Positions 7,201-13,002 of a stretch of 14,396 bases of DNA are shown here, one piece after another. The notes beneath the pieces are model-generated. The model was given only the letters and a program-made list of their open reading frames with translations, was not told the origin of the DNA and searched no databases. The DNA is taken from contig CAMYWS010000014.1 of NCBI GenBank assembly GCA_947302865.1, forward strand, positions 1 to 14,396, given 5' to 3'. This DNA comes from an uncultured Clostridia bacterium. GTDB taxonomy: Bacteria; Bacillota_A; Clostridia; Christensenellales; CAG-138. The position numbers and the translations under genes were made by a program. Every line of letters starts with the position of its first letter. Within the stretch, counting starts at the first letter, position 1.

Positions 7201-8151
7201 TACATACCGGAGCCGTTCGCAGCCGTTCAGCGGAGAAAAATCCACCGCCTCGCCGGTATAGTCCAGATTGATGATCTGCGTGCCGGAAAGTCCGTCAAGA
7301 TCGGCGATCCGGCAGTCAAGGATGCGTACGGAGTCCAGCCGCGAAAGACCCGAGAGGTCGGGAAGCGTCCCTTCGACGCAGACCAGATCCAAAAACTGCA
7401 GATTGGTCATGTAGCGCAGAAAGTCCAGATCCTCCCAGCGGTACAGCGTGATCTCGTCCCCCGTATCATTGTCCAGCCAGTGCGCGCCGTGATCGTCCGT
7501 GAAGCGGTTGGCGAAGTTTTCCGCGTCGACCCGTGCGACGTTCAGTTCCTTCACCCATTGCTCGTCGCCGAACAGCGGGCAACACCGGTCGCCGATGATG
7601 AACAGCTGATGCACGCGGGCAAGGTCCTCGGGCTTGATGCCGGCGTTCTCCGGTACGCGCGGCGCAGCGGTCGGCGCGGGCGTTTCCTGCGGCACGACCG
7701 GCTCGGCGGCGCATTTTGCCTTTTGCGCGTTCACGATCAGCAGAACAGCGGCGGCGACGAGGATCGCGGCGCCCGCAATGCCGATGATCCACGGCAGCGG
7801 ACTCTTTTTGCCGACGGCGGATGCGATGCGCTCGGCAAGCTCGTCGACGGAGTAGCGCTCCGCGATGATCATATGCCGCGCAAGGAGCGCGTTTTTGATC
7901 AGCTCCGGCGGCGTGCTGCTGTCCAGCGCGACGGGGATCAGCGTCGCGTTCTTCGAACGGAGCGCAAAGAACTGCGCTGCGGCAGGCGAATCCTCGCTGA
8001 GGTTTTCGGACAGAAAAAGCAGGACTGCATCGCCGCGTTTCGGCTTGTCCGCTTCGCGCACGGTCACGCCCTTTTTGCGCAGGGCTTCCAGCACGGGACG
8101 GACCGCTTCGGCGTCGGCGGGCACGTACAGAGGACAGATCGTTTGTTTCAT
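4294..8151 (-). CDS. Giant membrane-anchored LRR protein with degenerate N-terminal TIR-like domain
   Basis: This 1285-residue protein has a TIR-like fold of about 115 residues: DAVLLFLSENLSEDSP at 41-56 and LIPVALD at 71-77, as in TIR strands. The WYDEGI-type loop is deleted and the catalytic glutamate position reads Gln/Ala (AAAQFF), so NADase activity is unlikely. A membrane helix follows at about 119-141, then a Pro/Thr linker (150-168), then an LRR ectodomain of roughly 1100 residues. The repeats are internalin-like, about 22 residues long (SPLxGL, LxxLxLxxxxVTDL). A module with GD (G187, G816, G1012) and a later TG/NG-x-E motif starts three LRR blocks. No LPXTG, GW or SLH anchor is seen, so the helix is the anchor, with the N terminus inside and the LRRs outside. 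It is third in the operon, 23 bases after the preceding gene, with AGGAAAGGA before ATG 8151. The ligand is unknown. Confidence 0.85.
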   Translation of the reverse strand: MKQTICPLYVPADAEAVRPVLEALRKKGVTVREADKPKRGDAVLLFLSENLSEDSPAAAQFFALRSKNATLIPVALDSSTPPELIKNALLARHMIIAERYSVDELAERIASAVGKKSPLPWIIGIAGAAILVAAAVLLIVNAQKAKCAAEPVVPQETPAPTAAPRVPENAGIKPEDLARVHQLFIIGDRCCPLFGDEQWVKELNVARVDAENFANRFTDDHGAHWLDNDTGDEITLYRWEDLDFLRYMTNLQFLDLVCVEGTLPDLSGLSRLDSVRILDCRIADLDGLSGTQIINLDYTGEAVDFSPLNGCERLRYVNMDLTGDVPQDLDTFGPPTLLQLTLSAGSEDGVREASGLSACTKLTKVDFNDLRLSDLSCLANARSLIHLNLNNLPALTSLNGLTEHKELKEVRIDNCPALSDLNALIGCSGLEHFEAEDFRAPDLSFLSGAGALRTLYLRNADSVRSLHGLESHTALDEIECQNLRNLTDISALSGCTALNRVKFSECFDLRDVEPVVRLPRLKILELYGAGPDHVNYLSDIVNKDLFNFGVSEVDDWSGLSAITRYDFLNVTDRNGSALPYIKDATVNRFELWFRGGSNRGSDAPLDYSLFPSVQRELILHGIPTLVGLPAFDVTKVTISESDFLTSLDGIQNLRRIKGGKFVDLEIRDCPRLSDWSALEGLSLSSLRLRQLFTLPSFKNLSVSAIRLESIVDLKDLSPLADLDPKGYYAIELFDIDGVTDLSPLYGLKGNRLSVPAHLGQQANLLKESKNFYQVDIEYPNEWWRPYEPYVKLLSLDELDTLPSALLAHVQDLNIYGDRVINWDMQETYTDFSVYPPVFTVIDRDTGEREEIPTGTMTDLSRLSVLTGLKNLNIQNQGLESLEGIQYLGNLEDLCVEACYSLTDASAAFTMQNLRRLQLTNAPITSIEGVRNLTELEELKIWFTQVESIEDVQGLSKLRYLDLQGAPVSDLTPIGALPDDCDVRFTIDRIPVGDFLALPDSVLSKVREIRIAGDTVYDPGSWWYDDDWQSDGTAGWLSRNGSDERFRVTQGPLTDLSFLSRLPNLRRFDIFCNPIESPDGIEALTNLEEIGIRTCPKITDISVLFDIPSLYLIDVNGLKITSIAGIEKLPHLQNLTISGTQVTDLSPLTSLDLTEANRDWNGFNLSVDNLEDRLDPAQYQVLSVFPEFWCLNVFNTDCALWMDAVRNVKIREIHAGNCRFTNETFKAFIEQHPELEYIKVSWTPELTDISPLLMLNNLETACISHNMQKAQESLGDDLPFRLDIEY

Positions 8152-8174
8152 GGGTCGGGTTCCTTTCCTGATTT

Positions 8175-9356
8175 TTATCGGACGACGCGCACGGTATACG
8201 GCGCGTCCGGTTCAAGGTCCAGCGGAAGCATATCGATGCTGACTGTCACGGTATCAAGCGCGGGCAGGGCGGAAAGCCCTTTCAGATCGCGCACGGCGGT
8301 ATGTTCAAGGTGCAGCGAACGAAGGCTCGGCAGATCATTCAGCGCTTCTATGCCCGTAACGTCGCTGCCGGAAAGCCAGAGTTCCTCCAGAACGACCAGT
8401 CCGTTCAGCGGAGAGAGGTCCCGTACCGGCTGCCGGACGAGCGCAAGGCATTTGAGATACGGCATGTCCGTGAATGCGGAAAGATCGCTCACGTCGCCTT
8501 TGATCACGCTGCCTGTACCCACGCGGCAGGTCCCGTCCGCGTCGAACCGCACGTCGGACATATCCTGCGGGTGCATATGCCCGCAGAAATACAGTTCCGT
8601 GACGCCGTTCATCTCACTCTTAAGGACGTCGCCGGAGGACTTTCCGATCGCTGCGCGCACGGTGTTTTCCAGCAGCTTGCTCCCGCCGAAGTTCACCGGG
8701 ATCAGGTTCTCGTAATTGGTGACGTCCGGCGTCGGCGAGGGGGAAGGCGTCTCCGCCGCAATAGGCGTCGGCGTCGGAACGGCGGTCGCCGGGACCTCGC
8801 CCGGCCCTCCGAACGGGTCGATCTTTCCCGTCAGAATGCCGTACAGCACGGCAAGCGTCAGCGCCATGAACAGCAGAGCGGCGACCAGTCCCACGCGGTC
8901 CAAAGGGATGTTTTCGCCGCGATGGCGATAGAACGCGCGTCCGAATGCGCCGCGCAGGCCGGACAGGATCGCCTCGTCGTCCGCATTGTTTTTATGAGCA
9001 AGCGTCCTGCCCTTCGCAAGCAGCGCGTTCCATCGCGCGTCGACAGGCGCGTCGTCCAGCGGAACGATCAGAAGCGGATGCCCGTTTGCGATCGCCGCTT
9101 CGATCTCGCTGAGACAGTTCGGCGACGCAAGTGCGGGCTTCGAACGGAAGAACAGCACCGCGCCGCACGCGCGCATGTGCTCGCTGATGTTGCCCGACCA
9201 GTCTTTGCCGGCGGGGATGCCCTCGTCGTACCAGAGCCGCAGCCTGCCGTCGTGCAGCGGCTTGATGATCGACAGGACCCGCGCGGTGTCGAGGTGCGAA
9301 TAGCTGATGAACACGAAGGGGCGTTTGCCCTCGTACGGTCGAAAGAATTCCGTCAC
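8175..9356 (-). CDS. TIR-TM-LRR membrane protein with intact TIR catalytic residues
   Basis: The 393-residue product begins with a canonical bacterial TIR domain: FISYSHLD (16-23), LWYDEGIPAGKDW (41-53), the serine-rich SPNCLSEIEAAI segment with Glu84 at the catalytic position, and LLIVPLD (95-101). TIR domains with this glutamate cleave NAD+ or make cyclic ADP-ribose-type signals, or act as scaffolds. A helix at about 154-176 is followed by a Pro/Ser/Thr linker (187-210). A cap (LLENTVRAAIG, 228-238) and about five LRRs (DLSPLNGL, LEELWLSG, LRSLHLEHTAVRDL) follow. By the positive-inside rule the TIR is cytoplasmic and the LRRs external. The start is GTG 9354-9356, overlapping the previous stop as GTGA with GGAGG about ten bases upstream, so translation is coupled. 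Of the three operon proteins, it is the only one that looks catalytic. Confidence 0.9.
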   Translation of the reverse strand: MTEFFRPYEGKRPFVFISYSHLDTARVLSIIKPLHDGRLRLWYDEGIPAGKDWSGNISEHMRACGAVLFFRSKPALASPNCLSEIEAAIANGHPLLIVPLDDAPVDARWNALLAKGRTLAHKNNADDEAILSGLRGAFGRAFYRHRGENIPLDRVGLVAALLFMALTLAVLYGILTGKIDPFGGPGEVPATAVPTPTPIAAETPSPSPTPDVTNYENLIPVNFGGSKLLENTVRAAIGKSSGDVLKSEMNGVTELYFCGHMHPQDMSDVRFDADGTCRVGTGSVIKGDVSDLSAFTDMPYLKCLALVRQPVRDLSPLNGLVVLEELWLSGSDVTGIEALNDLPSLRSLHLEHTAVRDLKGLSALPALDTVTVSIDMLPLDLEPDAPYTVRVVR

Positions 9357-10183
9357 GGCACGTCGCCTCCGATCAGCACGATCTCATACGCGTCCGAAAG
9401 CGTCAGCACACGCTCGGCGTCCGAAACGACGGCGTCCTGCCCGAGCTCGATGCGTTTCAGATTCTGAATCAGCGCAAGCCCGGAAAGGTCCTCCGGCAGC
9501 GCCGAAAAGCGCAGCGCCGTCACGCCGGAAAGCGATTCCTCCGTGATGGGACCGTTGATCGCACCGCGCACCGCCGCGGTCAGGGCCGGGTCGGAAAAGA
9601 CGACCGTGTCCTCCTTTTGCGGCTTGCCCGCGTCGGGCGGGAACAGGCGTCCGTACAGCAGCGCGCCAGAAAGCATCAGCACGGCAAGCGCCGCCATCGT
9701 CACAGCAATCGTACGAGCCCAATGCGACGTTTCGGCCTGCGGCGGACCGATGAGGTCCTGCGAAAAGCCCTTCGCCCGCAAAAGCGCCGCCTCGATCTCA
9801 TCCGGTTTTGAACCGTTCGGCAGCAGCGTCGGCGTATCGGAGGGCAGCCCGATCGAAAGTCCGCTGTTTCCGCCGTCGGTGTTGAGACAGAGGATCTTCT
9901 GCCCGCGCATCGAGCAGGCGATCGCGCGGCCCTTCGCGGTCAGGTCTGCGCGGAACGCTTCGTCAAGATACAGCACCGTGAGCGCCGCGCCGCGCATCCG
10001 CGCTTCGTTTGCGCGAAGCTCCTCCGCGGTGGTGCCGCCATCCGCGGGGTACCATACGCGCACGCCGCGCCGCCGGAGCCGCCCCAGGAGCTTTCGTACG
10101 CGCTTCCGGTCCGCGTCCGCAAAGCAAAGATACAGATACGGCTCTTTGCCCGCATAGGGCGGAAATGCCTTTGCCGTCTTCAT
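9353..10183 (-). CDS. Degenerate TIR-TM protein with short LRR-like ectodomain
   Basis: The first gene of the operon encodes 276 residues. Residues 14-120 align with the TIR of its neighbour: PYLYLCFADAD for FVFISYSHLD, VRVWYPADGG for LRLWYDEGIPAG, and KILCLN for LLIVPLD. The catalytic glutamate position is Lys84 (LTAKGRAIA) and the phosphate-loop residues are not conserved, so this is probably a non-catalytic TIR used for assembly or regulation. A helix at about 156-177 follows. The external part is only about 95 residues: a cap with FSDPALTAAVRGAIN (196-210), typical of the start of bacterial LRR regions, and one or two repeat-like units (LSGVTALRFSALPEDLSGL). ATG 10183 is preceded by AAGGAGA. 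The gene is clearly paralogous to the next one in layout. Confidence 0.82.
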   Translation of the reverse strand: MKTAKAFPPYAGKEPYLYLCFADADRKRVRKLLGRLRRRGVRVWYPADGGTTAEELRANEARMRGAALTVLYLDEAFRADLTAKGRAIACSMRGQKILCLNTDGGNSGLSIGLPSDTPTLLPNGSKPDEIEAALLRAKGFSQDLIGPPQAETSHWARTIAVTMAALAVLMLSGALLYGRLFPPDAGKPQKEDTVVFSDPALTAAVRGAINGPITEESLSGVTALRFSALPEDLSGLALIQNLKRIELGQDAVVSDAERVLTLSDAYEIVLIGGDVP

Positions 10184-10226
10184 ATCCGATCTCCTTTCCG
10201 CGCTGCGCGTATACCCATCTGATTAT

Positions 10227-10255
10227 AATATATCATGCTGCGGCGCGTATGGCTA
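10227..10255 (-). promoter_or_regulatory. Probable promoter of the TIR-LRR operon
   Basis: Reading the minus strand, TAGCCA (10255-10250, four of six matches to TTGACA) is followed after 17 bases by an extended -10, TGA-TATATT (10235-10227). An overlapping TATAAT lies at 10227-10222. Transcription would begin about 35-45 bases before ATG 10183. The -10 is good and the -35 weak, which fits low or activator-dependent expression. Confidence 0.5.
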
Positions 10256-10291
10256 TATCTTTTTTGCTTTTTCGACGGAATTCCCCTTGCG

Positions 10292-10320
10292 GCGCCGGCA
10301 CGAAATGTGCATTCCGGCGC
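10292..10320. promoter_or_regulatory. Inverted repeat between the two divergent promoters (possible operator)
   Basis: GCGCCGG (10292-10298) and CCGGCGC (10314-10320) form a perfect 7-base inverted repeat around a 15-base spacer that itself contains CAC/GTG. It lies nine bases upstream of the -35 of the HAD operon promoter and about 37 bases upstream of the -35 of the TIR-LRR promoter, a usual place for a regulator. No regulator gene is present nearby. It could also be an unrelated hairpin. Confidence 0.35.
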
Positions 10321-10329
10321 GATTGCACG

Positions 10330-10359
10330 GTGACAAAACGCCGCGTTCTGTGGTATAAT
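10330..10359 (+). promoter_or_regulatory. Sigma-A-type promoter of the HAD-acetyltransferase operon
   Basis: GTGACA (10330-10335, five of six matches to TTGACA) and a perfect TATAAT (10354-10359) are separated by 18 bases. The start would be near 10366, leaving about 30 bases of leader before ATG 10396 with GGAGCGGCGG as a moderate ribosome binding site. Confidence 0.75.
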
Positions 10360-10395
10360 CAACTGTCAACCGACAAAACTTACGGAGCGGCGGAT

Positions 10396-11046
10396 ATGCG
10401 GTATCGGAATGTGATATTTGACCTGGACGGAACGTTGACGGATTCCGGCGAGGGGATCAAAAAAAGCGCGGCATACGCGTTTGAACAATTGGGACTGCCC
10501 GTGCCGGAGGACGGTGAGCTCCGGAAGATGGTGGGACCGCCGCTTACCGTCGGGTTCGCGCTTTTGGACGTACCGGAAGCAAAGATAAGCGAGGCGGTCC
10601 GGCTCTATCGCGTGCGCTACAACGAGGGCGGCGGCAAGTACGAAAACCGCGTGTACGACGGGATCGAGGATTGCCTCAAAGCGCTGAAAGCCGCGGGACG
10701 GAAACTGTTCGTCGGCACGTCGAAGCCCGAGCCGCTTGCGCGCGAGATTCTTTCGGACTTTCATCTTGCGCCGTACTTCGATTATATCGCAGGCGCGTCG
10801 TGGGACAAAAGCCGTCAGAACAAGGACGACGTGCTCGCATATCTGCTGTCCGTCGTCGGCGGCGCGGACGGCACGGTCATGGTCGGCGACACGCATTACG
10901 ACGTGCGCGGCGCGCACGCGCGGGATCTTCCGTGCATCGGCGTGACGTGGGGCTACGGCGCACGGGATGAATTGCGGGAAGCGGACGCGCTTACCGATAC
11001 GCCGGAAGAACTGCAAACGTACTTGCTTTCGGACGAAAAGGAGTGA
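10396..11046 (+). CDS. HAD-superfamily hydrolase, phosphoglycolate phosphatase-like
   Basis: This 216-residue protein has all four HAD motifs. Motif I is FDLDGTLTD (nucleophile Asp9, acid/base Asp11). Motif II is VGTSKP (Thr108/Ser109). The motif III lysine is Lys143. Motif IV is MVGDTHYDV (Asp165, Asp169), which binds magnesium. A helical cap lies between motifs I and II (about 16-85), as in the Gph/PpaX group. The length is typical. Such enzymes remove phosphate from small metabolites such as phosphoglycolate, pyrophosphate or nucleotides; the substrate is not predictable here. ATG 10396 is chosen because it begins the conserved strand MRYRNVIFDLDG and follows the promoter at 10330-10359. 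The open frame extends far upstream but only through non-conserved sequence. It is the first gene of a dense operon. Confidence 0.9.
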   Translation: MRYRNVIFDLDGTLTDSGEGIKKSAAYAFEQLGLPVPEDGELRKMVGPPLTVGFALLDVPEAKISEAVRLYRVRYNEGGGKYENRVYDGIEDCLKALKAAGRKLFVGTSKPEPLAREILSDFHLAPYFDYIAGASWDKSRQNKDDVLAYLLSVVGGADGTVMVGDTHYDVRGAHARDLPCIGVTWGYGARDELREADALTDTPEELQTYLLSDEKE

Positions 11047-11050
11047 AACC

Positions 11051-11725
11051 GTGACGGATTGGGAACGTATGATAACGGGCAGGCTGTATAACCCGGCAAA
11101 CGCGGAGATCGACAGGCGCCATGAGCGCGGGATGCTGCTGTGCGACCGCTATAACAGAACGCCGTATCGGCGGCGTCGGAAGAAGGAACGGCTGCTGCAA
11201 AGACTGATCCCGTCCTCCGTCGGGAAAAATCTCGGCGTTTTCTCGCCGTTCTACTGCGAGTACGGCGAAAACATCATTGTCGGGAAGAACTGCTTTATCA
11301 ACTATAACGGCATATTCATGGACGTAGCGCCGATCACGCTGGAGGACGGCGTGATGATCGGCGCGAACGTGACGCTTGCGACGCCGGTCCATCCGTATCT
11401 CGCAGACGAGCGCATCATAAAAGACTATCCGGACGGCGTTCACGATCTCGAATACGCAAAGCCGATCACGCTGAAAAAGAACTGCTGGATCAGCTCCGGC
11501 GCGATCATTTCCGGCGGCGTTACGGTCGGCGAAAACAGCATCGTCGCGGCGGGCGCGGTCGTTACAAAGGACGTTCCGCCGAATACGATCGTCGGCGGCG
11601 TGCCCGCGCGGGTCATCCGGCAAATCGATGAAAACGACCGGATCGACGTGTGGAACACCTATTTGAAAAACGGGTTTCCCGCTTCAAAGCGGAAACCGCA
11701 CGAAAAGAGGGAGGAAAGGCAATGA
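11051..11725 (+). CDS. Sugar O-acetyltransferase, maltose/galactoside acetyltransferase type
   Basis: The 224-residue protein matches LacA/Maa-type acetyltransferases. The N-terminal helical domain contains MITGRLYNPANAEI and a basic stretch. A left-handed beta-helix of hexapeptide repeats (VGKNLGVF, IIVGKNCFINYN, IGANVTLAT, SGGVTVGENSIVAAGAVVTKDVPPNTIVGGVPARVIR) follows. The catalytic base is His114 in ATPVHPYLAD, equivalent to LacA His115. It transfers acetyl from acetyl-CoA to sugar hydroxyls and acts as a trimer in the cytoplasm. The start is GTG 11051 (VTDWERMITG), placed seven bases after AAGGAG, which restores the usual family N terminus. ATG 11069 would shorten it. A 20-residue basic tail follows the fold. 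Its stop overlaps the next start by four bases. Confidence 0.92.
   Translation: MTDWERMITGRLYNPANAEIDRRHERGMLLCDRYNRTPYRRRRKKERLLQRLIPSSVGKNLGVFSPFYCEYGENIIVGKNCFINYNGIFMDVAPITLEDGVMIGANVTLATPVHPYLADERIIKDYPDGVHDLEYAKPITLKKNCWISSGAIISGGVTVGENSIVAAGAVVTKDVPPNTIVGGVPARVIRQIDENDRIDVWNTYLKNGFPASKRKPHEKREERQ
11673..11697 (+). other. Hairpin at the 3' end of the acetyltransferase gene
   Basis: GGTTTCCCGCTT and AAGCGGAAACC form a near-perfect stem with one bulged C and a TCAA loop, inside the last codons of the acetyltransferase gene. It lies about 25 bases before the next ATG and has no T-run, so it is not a terminator. It may affect coupling or mRNA stability. Confidence 0.35.
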
Positions 11726-12033
11726 TCACGGTTTACGGAAGTCCGCTTTGCCCCGACTGCCGGGAATGCAAGGCAAATTTCGATATCCGCGGGATCGCGT
11801 ATGAAGAAGTCGATATCACCGCGAACATGAAAAACCTCAAGGCGTTTCTGAAGCTTCGCGATACGCTTTCCGTGTTCGATTCGTGCAAAGCAAACGGAAC
11901 GGTCGGTATTCCCGCGATCATATCGGAAAACGGCGTCACGCTCGACTGGGAAGGATTCCTGTCGGAGCGCGGACTTCCTGTCGTATATCGCGAAAACGGA
12001 CCCGTGTGCAGCCTCGACGGCAAGGGCTGCTGA
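11722..12033 (+). CDS. Glutaredoxin-like thiol protein
   Basis: This 103-residue protein starts with the thioredoxin-fold strand MITVYGSPLCPDC. The redox pair is Cys10-Pro-Asp-Cys13, with Cys16 close by. The cis-proline is in VGIPAI (Pro64). The loop YEEVDITANMKNLKAFLKLRD corresponds to the glutaredoxin helix that follows strand 2. Two more cysteines lie at the C terminus (PVCSLDGKGC). It probably reduces disulphides or mixed disulphides in the cytoplasm; the electron donor is unknown. The length is close to glutaredoxin plus a short tail. ATG 11722 overlaps the acetyltransferase TGA (ATGA), with GGGAGGAAAGG upstream, so it is translated from the operon mRNA. Confidence 0.85.
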   Translation: MITVYGSPLCPDCRECKANFDIRGIAYEEVDITANMKNLKAFLKLRDTLSVFDSCKANGTVGIPAIISENGVTLDWEGFLSERGLPVVYRENGPVCSLDGKGC

Positions 12034-12049
12034 CAAAGGGAGAGAATGC

Positions 12050-12580
12050 ATGGTTATTCTGATCACCGGCGCGTCGCATACGGGCAAGACCGTGCTTGCG
12101 CAGAAGCTGCTCGAAAAACTGCAGACCCCGTATTTGTCGATCGATCATCTCAAGATGGGGCTGATCCGAAGCGGACAGACCGATCTCACGCCCGCGGACG
12201 ACGGTGCGCTTACGGACTACCTTTGGCCGATCGTGCGCGAGATGATGAAAACCGCGATCGAAAACCGGCAGAACATGATCGTCGAGGGCTGCTACGTGCC
12301 GTTCAAATGGCGAAAGGATTTCGACGAACGCTATCTTGCTTCGATCCGGTTTGTCTGCCTTGCGTGTACCGACGCGTACATCGACGCGCGGTTCGACATG
12401 ATCAAAGCCCACGCGTCGGATATTGAAACCCGTCTTGATGAGTCGTATCTTTCGGCGGAATGGGTGAAAGCGGAGAACCGGGCGGCAATCGCGGGATTTC
12501 AGACCGCGGGCGAGCGGGTCGTTTTGATCGACACGGACTGGGAGGCGGCGATCGAAGCGCTGATAAAGGAGATCGTATGA
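12050..12580 (+). CDS. P-loop nucleotide kinase-like protein
   Basis: The 176-residue protein opens with a Walker A loop, GASHTGKT (7-14), directly after the first strand. It continues with a kinase-like SIDHLKMGLIR (30-40), where Asp32 sits at the acceptor-binding position. Strand NMIVEGCYVP (75-84) contributes Glu79, and FVCLACTDAY (101-110) precedes a lid-like region. The arrangement is that of small-molecule kinases related to 2-phosphoglycerate kinase or adenylate kinase. The acceptor is unknown. AAAGGGAGA precedes ATG 12050; a closer out-of-frame ATG at 12046 gives only a shadow frame. Its TGA overlaps the next ATG by four bases. Confidence 0.8.
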   Translation: MVILITGASHTGKTVLAQKLLEKLQTPYLSIDHLKMGLIRSGQTDLTPADDGALTDYLWPIVREMMKTAIENRQNMIVEGCYVPFKWRKDFDERYLASIRFVCLACTDAYIDARFDMIKAHASDIETRLDESYLSAEWVKAENRAAIAGFQTAGERVVLIDTDWEAAIEALIKEIV

Positions 12581-13002
12581 GAAAAACCATCGAGGAATTG
12601 CTTGAAACGCCGTATTGGGTCGCGGATATCCTGCCGGAGCAGGTACCGGCAAACGGTCCGGGGCAGTACTTTGCCGTCGAACGGTATCTGATGAGAGAGC
12701 CCGGGCGCACGGAGATCAAGCGGCGGCATGCAGAACTTGTTCTGAAGCTGAACTGCTATTACAGTGTTTCGCTGGATGAGGAAACGGAACAAAATCCGCC
12801 GCCCGAGCGGATCGAGGCAGCGATCCTTACACGGTATGTCTGCGTACTTTTGGGCGACAGTCTGATCGTCTCCGACCCGGACGATACCAATCTTACGATT
12901 TACGATCCGGACGAGCGGCTTCTTGCGCTGCTGGAGCGGCTTTGCACAAGCGCAGGGCTGTATCTCTGGCAGCCCGAAAGCGAAAAACAGGGAGGGGCAT
13001 GA
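12577..13002 (+). CDS. Conserved-looking protein of unknown function between two P-loop kinases
   Basis: This 141-residue soluble protein begins MRKTIEELLETPYWVADILP. It is acidic, with strands such as YVCVLLGDSLIVSD near residue 90-105 and DPDERLLALLERLCTSAGLYLW towards the end. I recognise no catalytic motif or named domain. The N-terminal ELLETPYWVADILPEQVP looks like a conserved block, and I have a vague recollection of similar hypothetical proteins in Clostridia, which is not evidence of function. The start is ATG 12577, set by the ATGA overlap with the preceding kinase and the AAGGAG upstream. Its stop overlaps or abuts the start of the second kinase, so the three are translated together. 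Confidence 0.78.
   Translation: MRKTIEELLETPYWVADILPEQVPANGPGQYFAVERYLMREPGRTEIKRRHAELVLKLNCYYSVSLDEETEQNPPPERIEAAILTRYVCVLLGDSLIVSDPDDTNLTIYDPDERLLALLERLCTSAGLYLWQPESEKQGGA

Noticed and set aside
4294..8151. Sortase- or SLH-anchored internalin
   Set aside because: The protein has no N-terminal signal peptide and no C-terminal LPXTG, GW or SLH sequence. The single helix at residues 119-141 follows a TIR-like domain, giving an N-inside membrane protein.
4282..9467. Very long plus-strand open frames (838, 619 and 388 codons) antisense to the TIR-LRR operon
   Set aside because: They are out-of-frame mirrors of the GC-rich LRR genes. Their translations are rich in Arg/Gln/Val with no domain, they lack ribosome binding sites, and the minus-strand frames show clear TIR, membrane and LRR features.
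10009..10395. Upstream extension of the HAD frame (to 345 residues) into the control region
   Set aside because: The extra sequence is low-complexity Arg/Pro-rich, crosses the TIR operon start and both promoters, and the conserved HAD strand begins right after ATG 10396.
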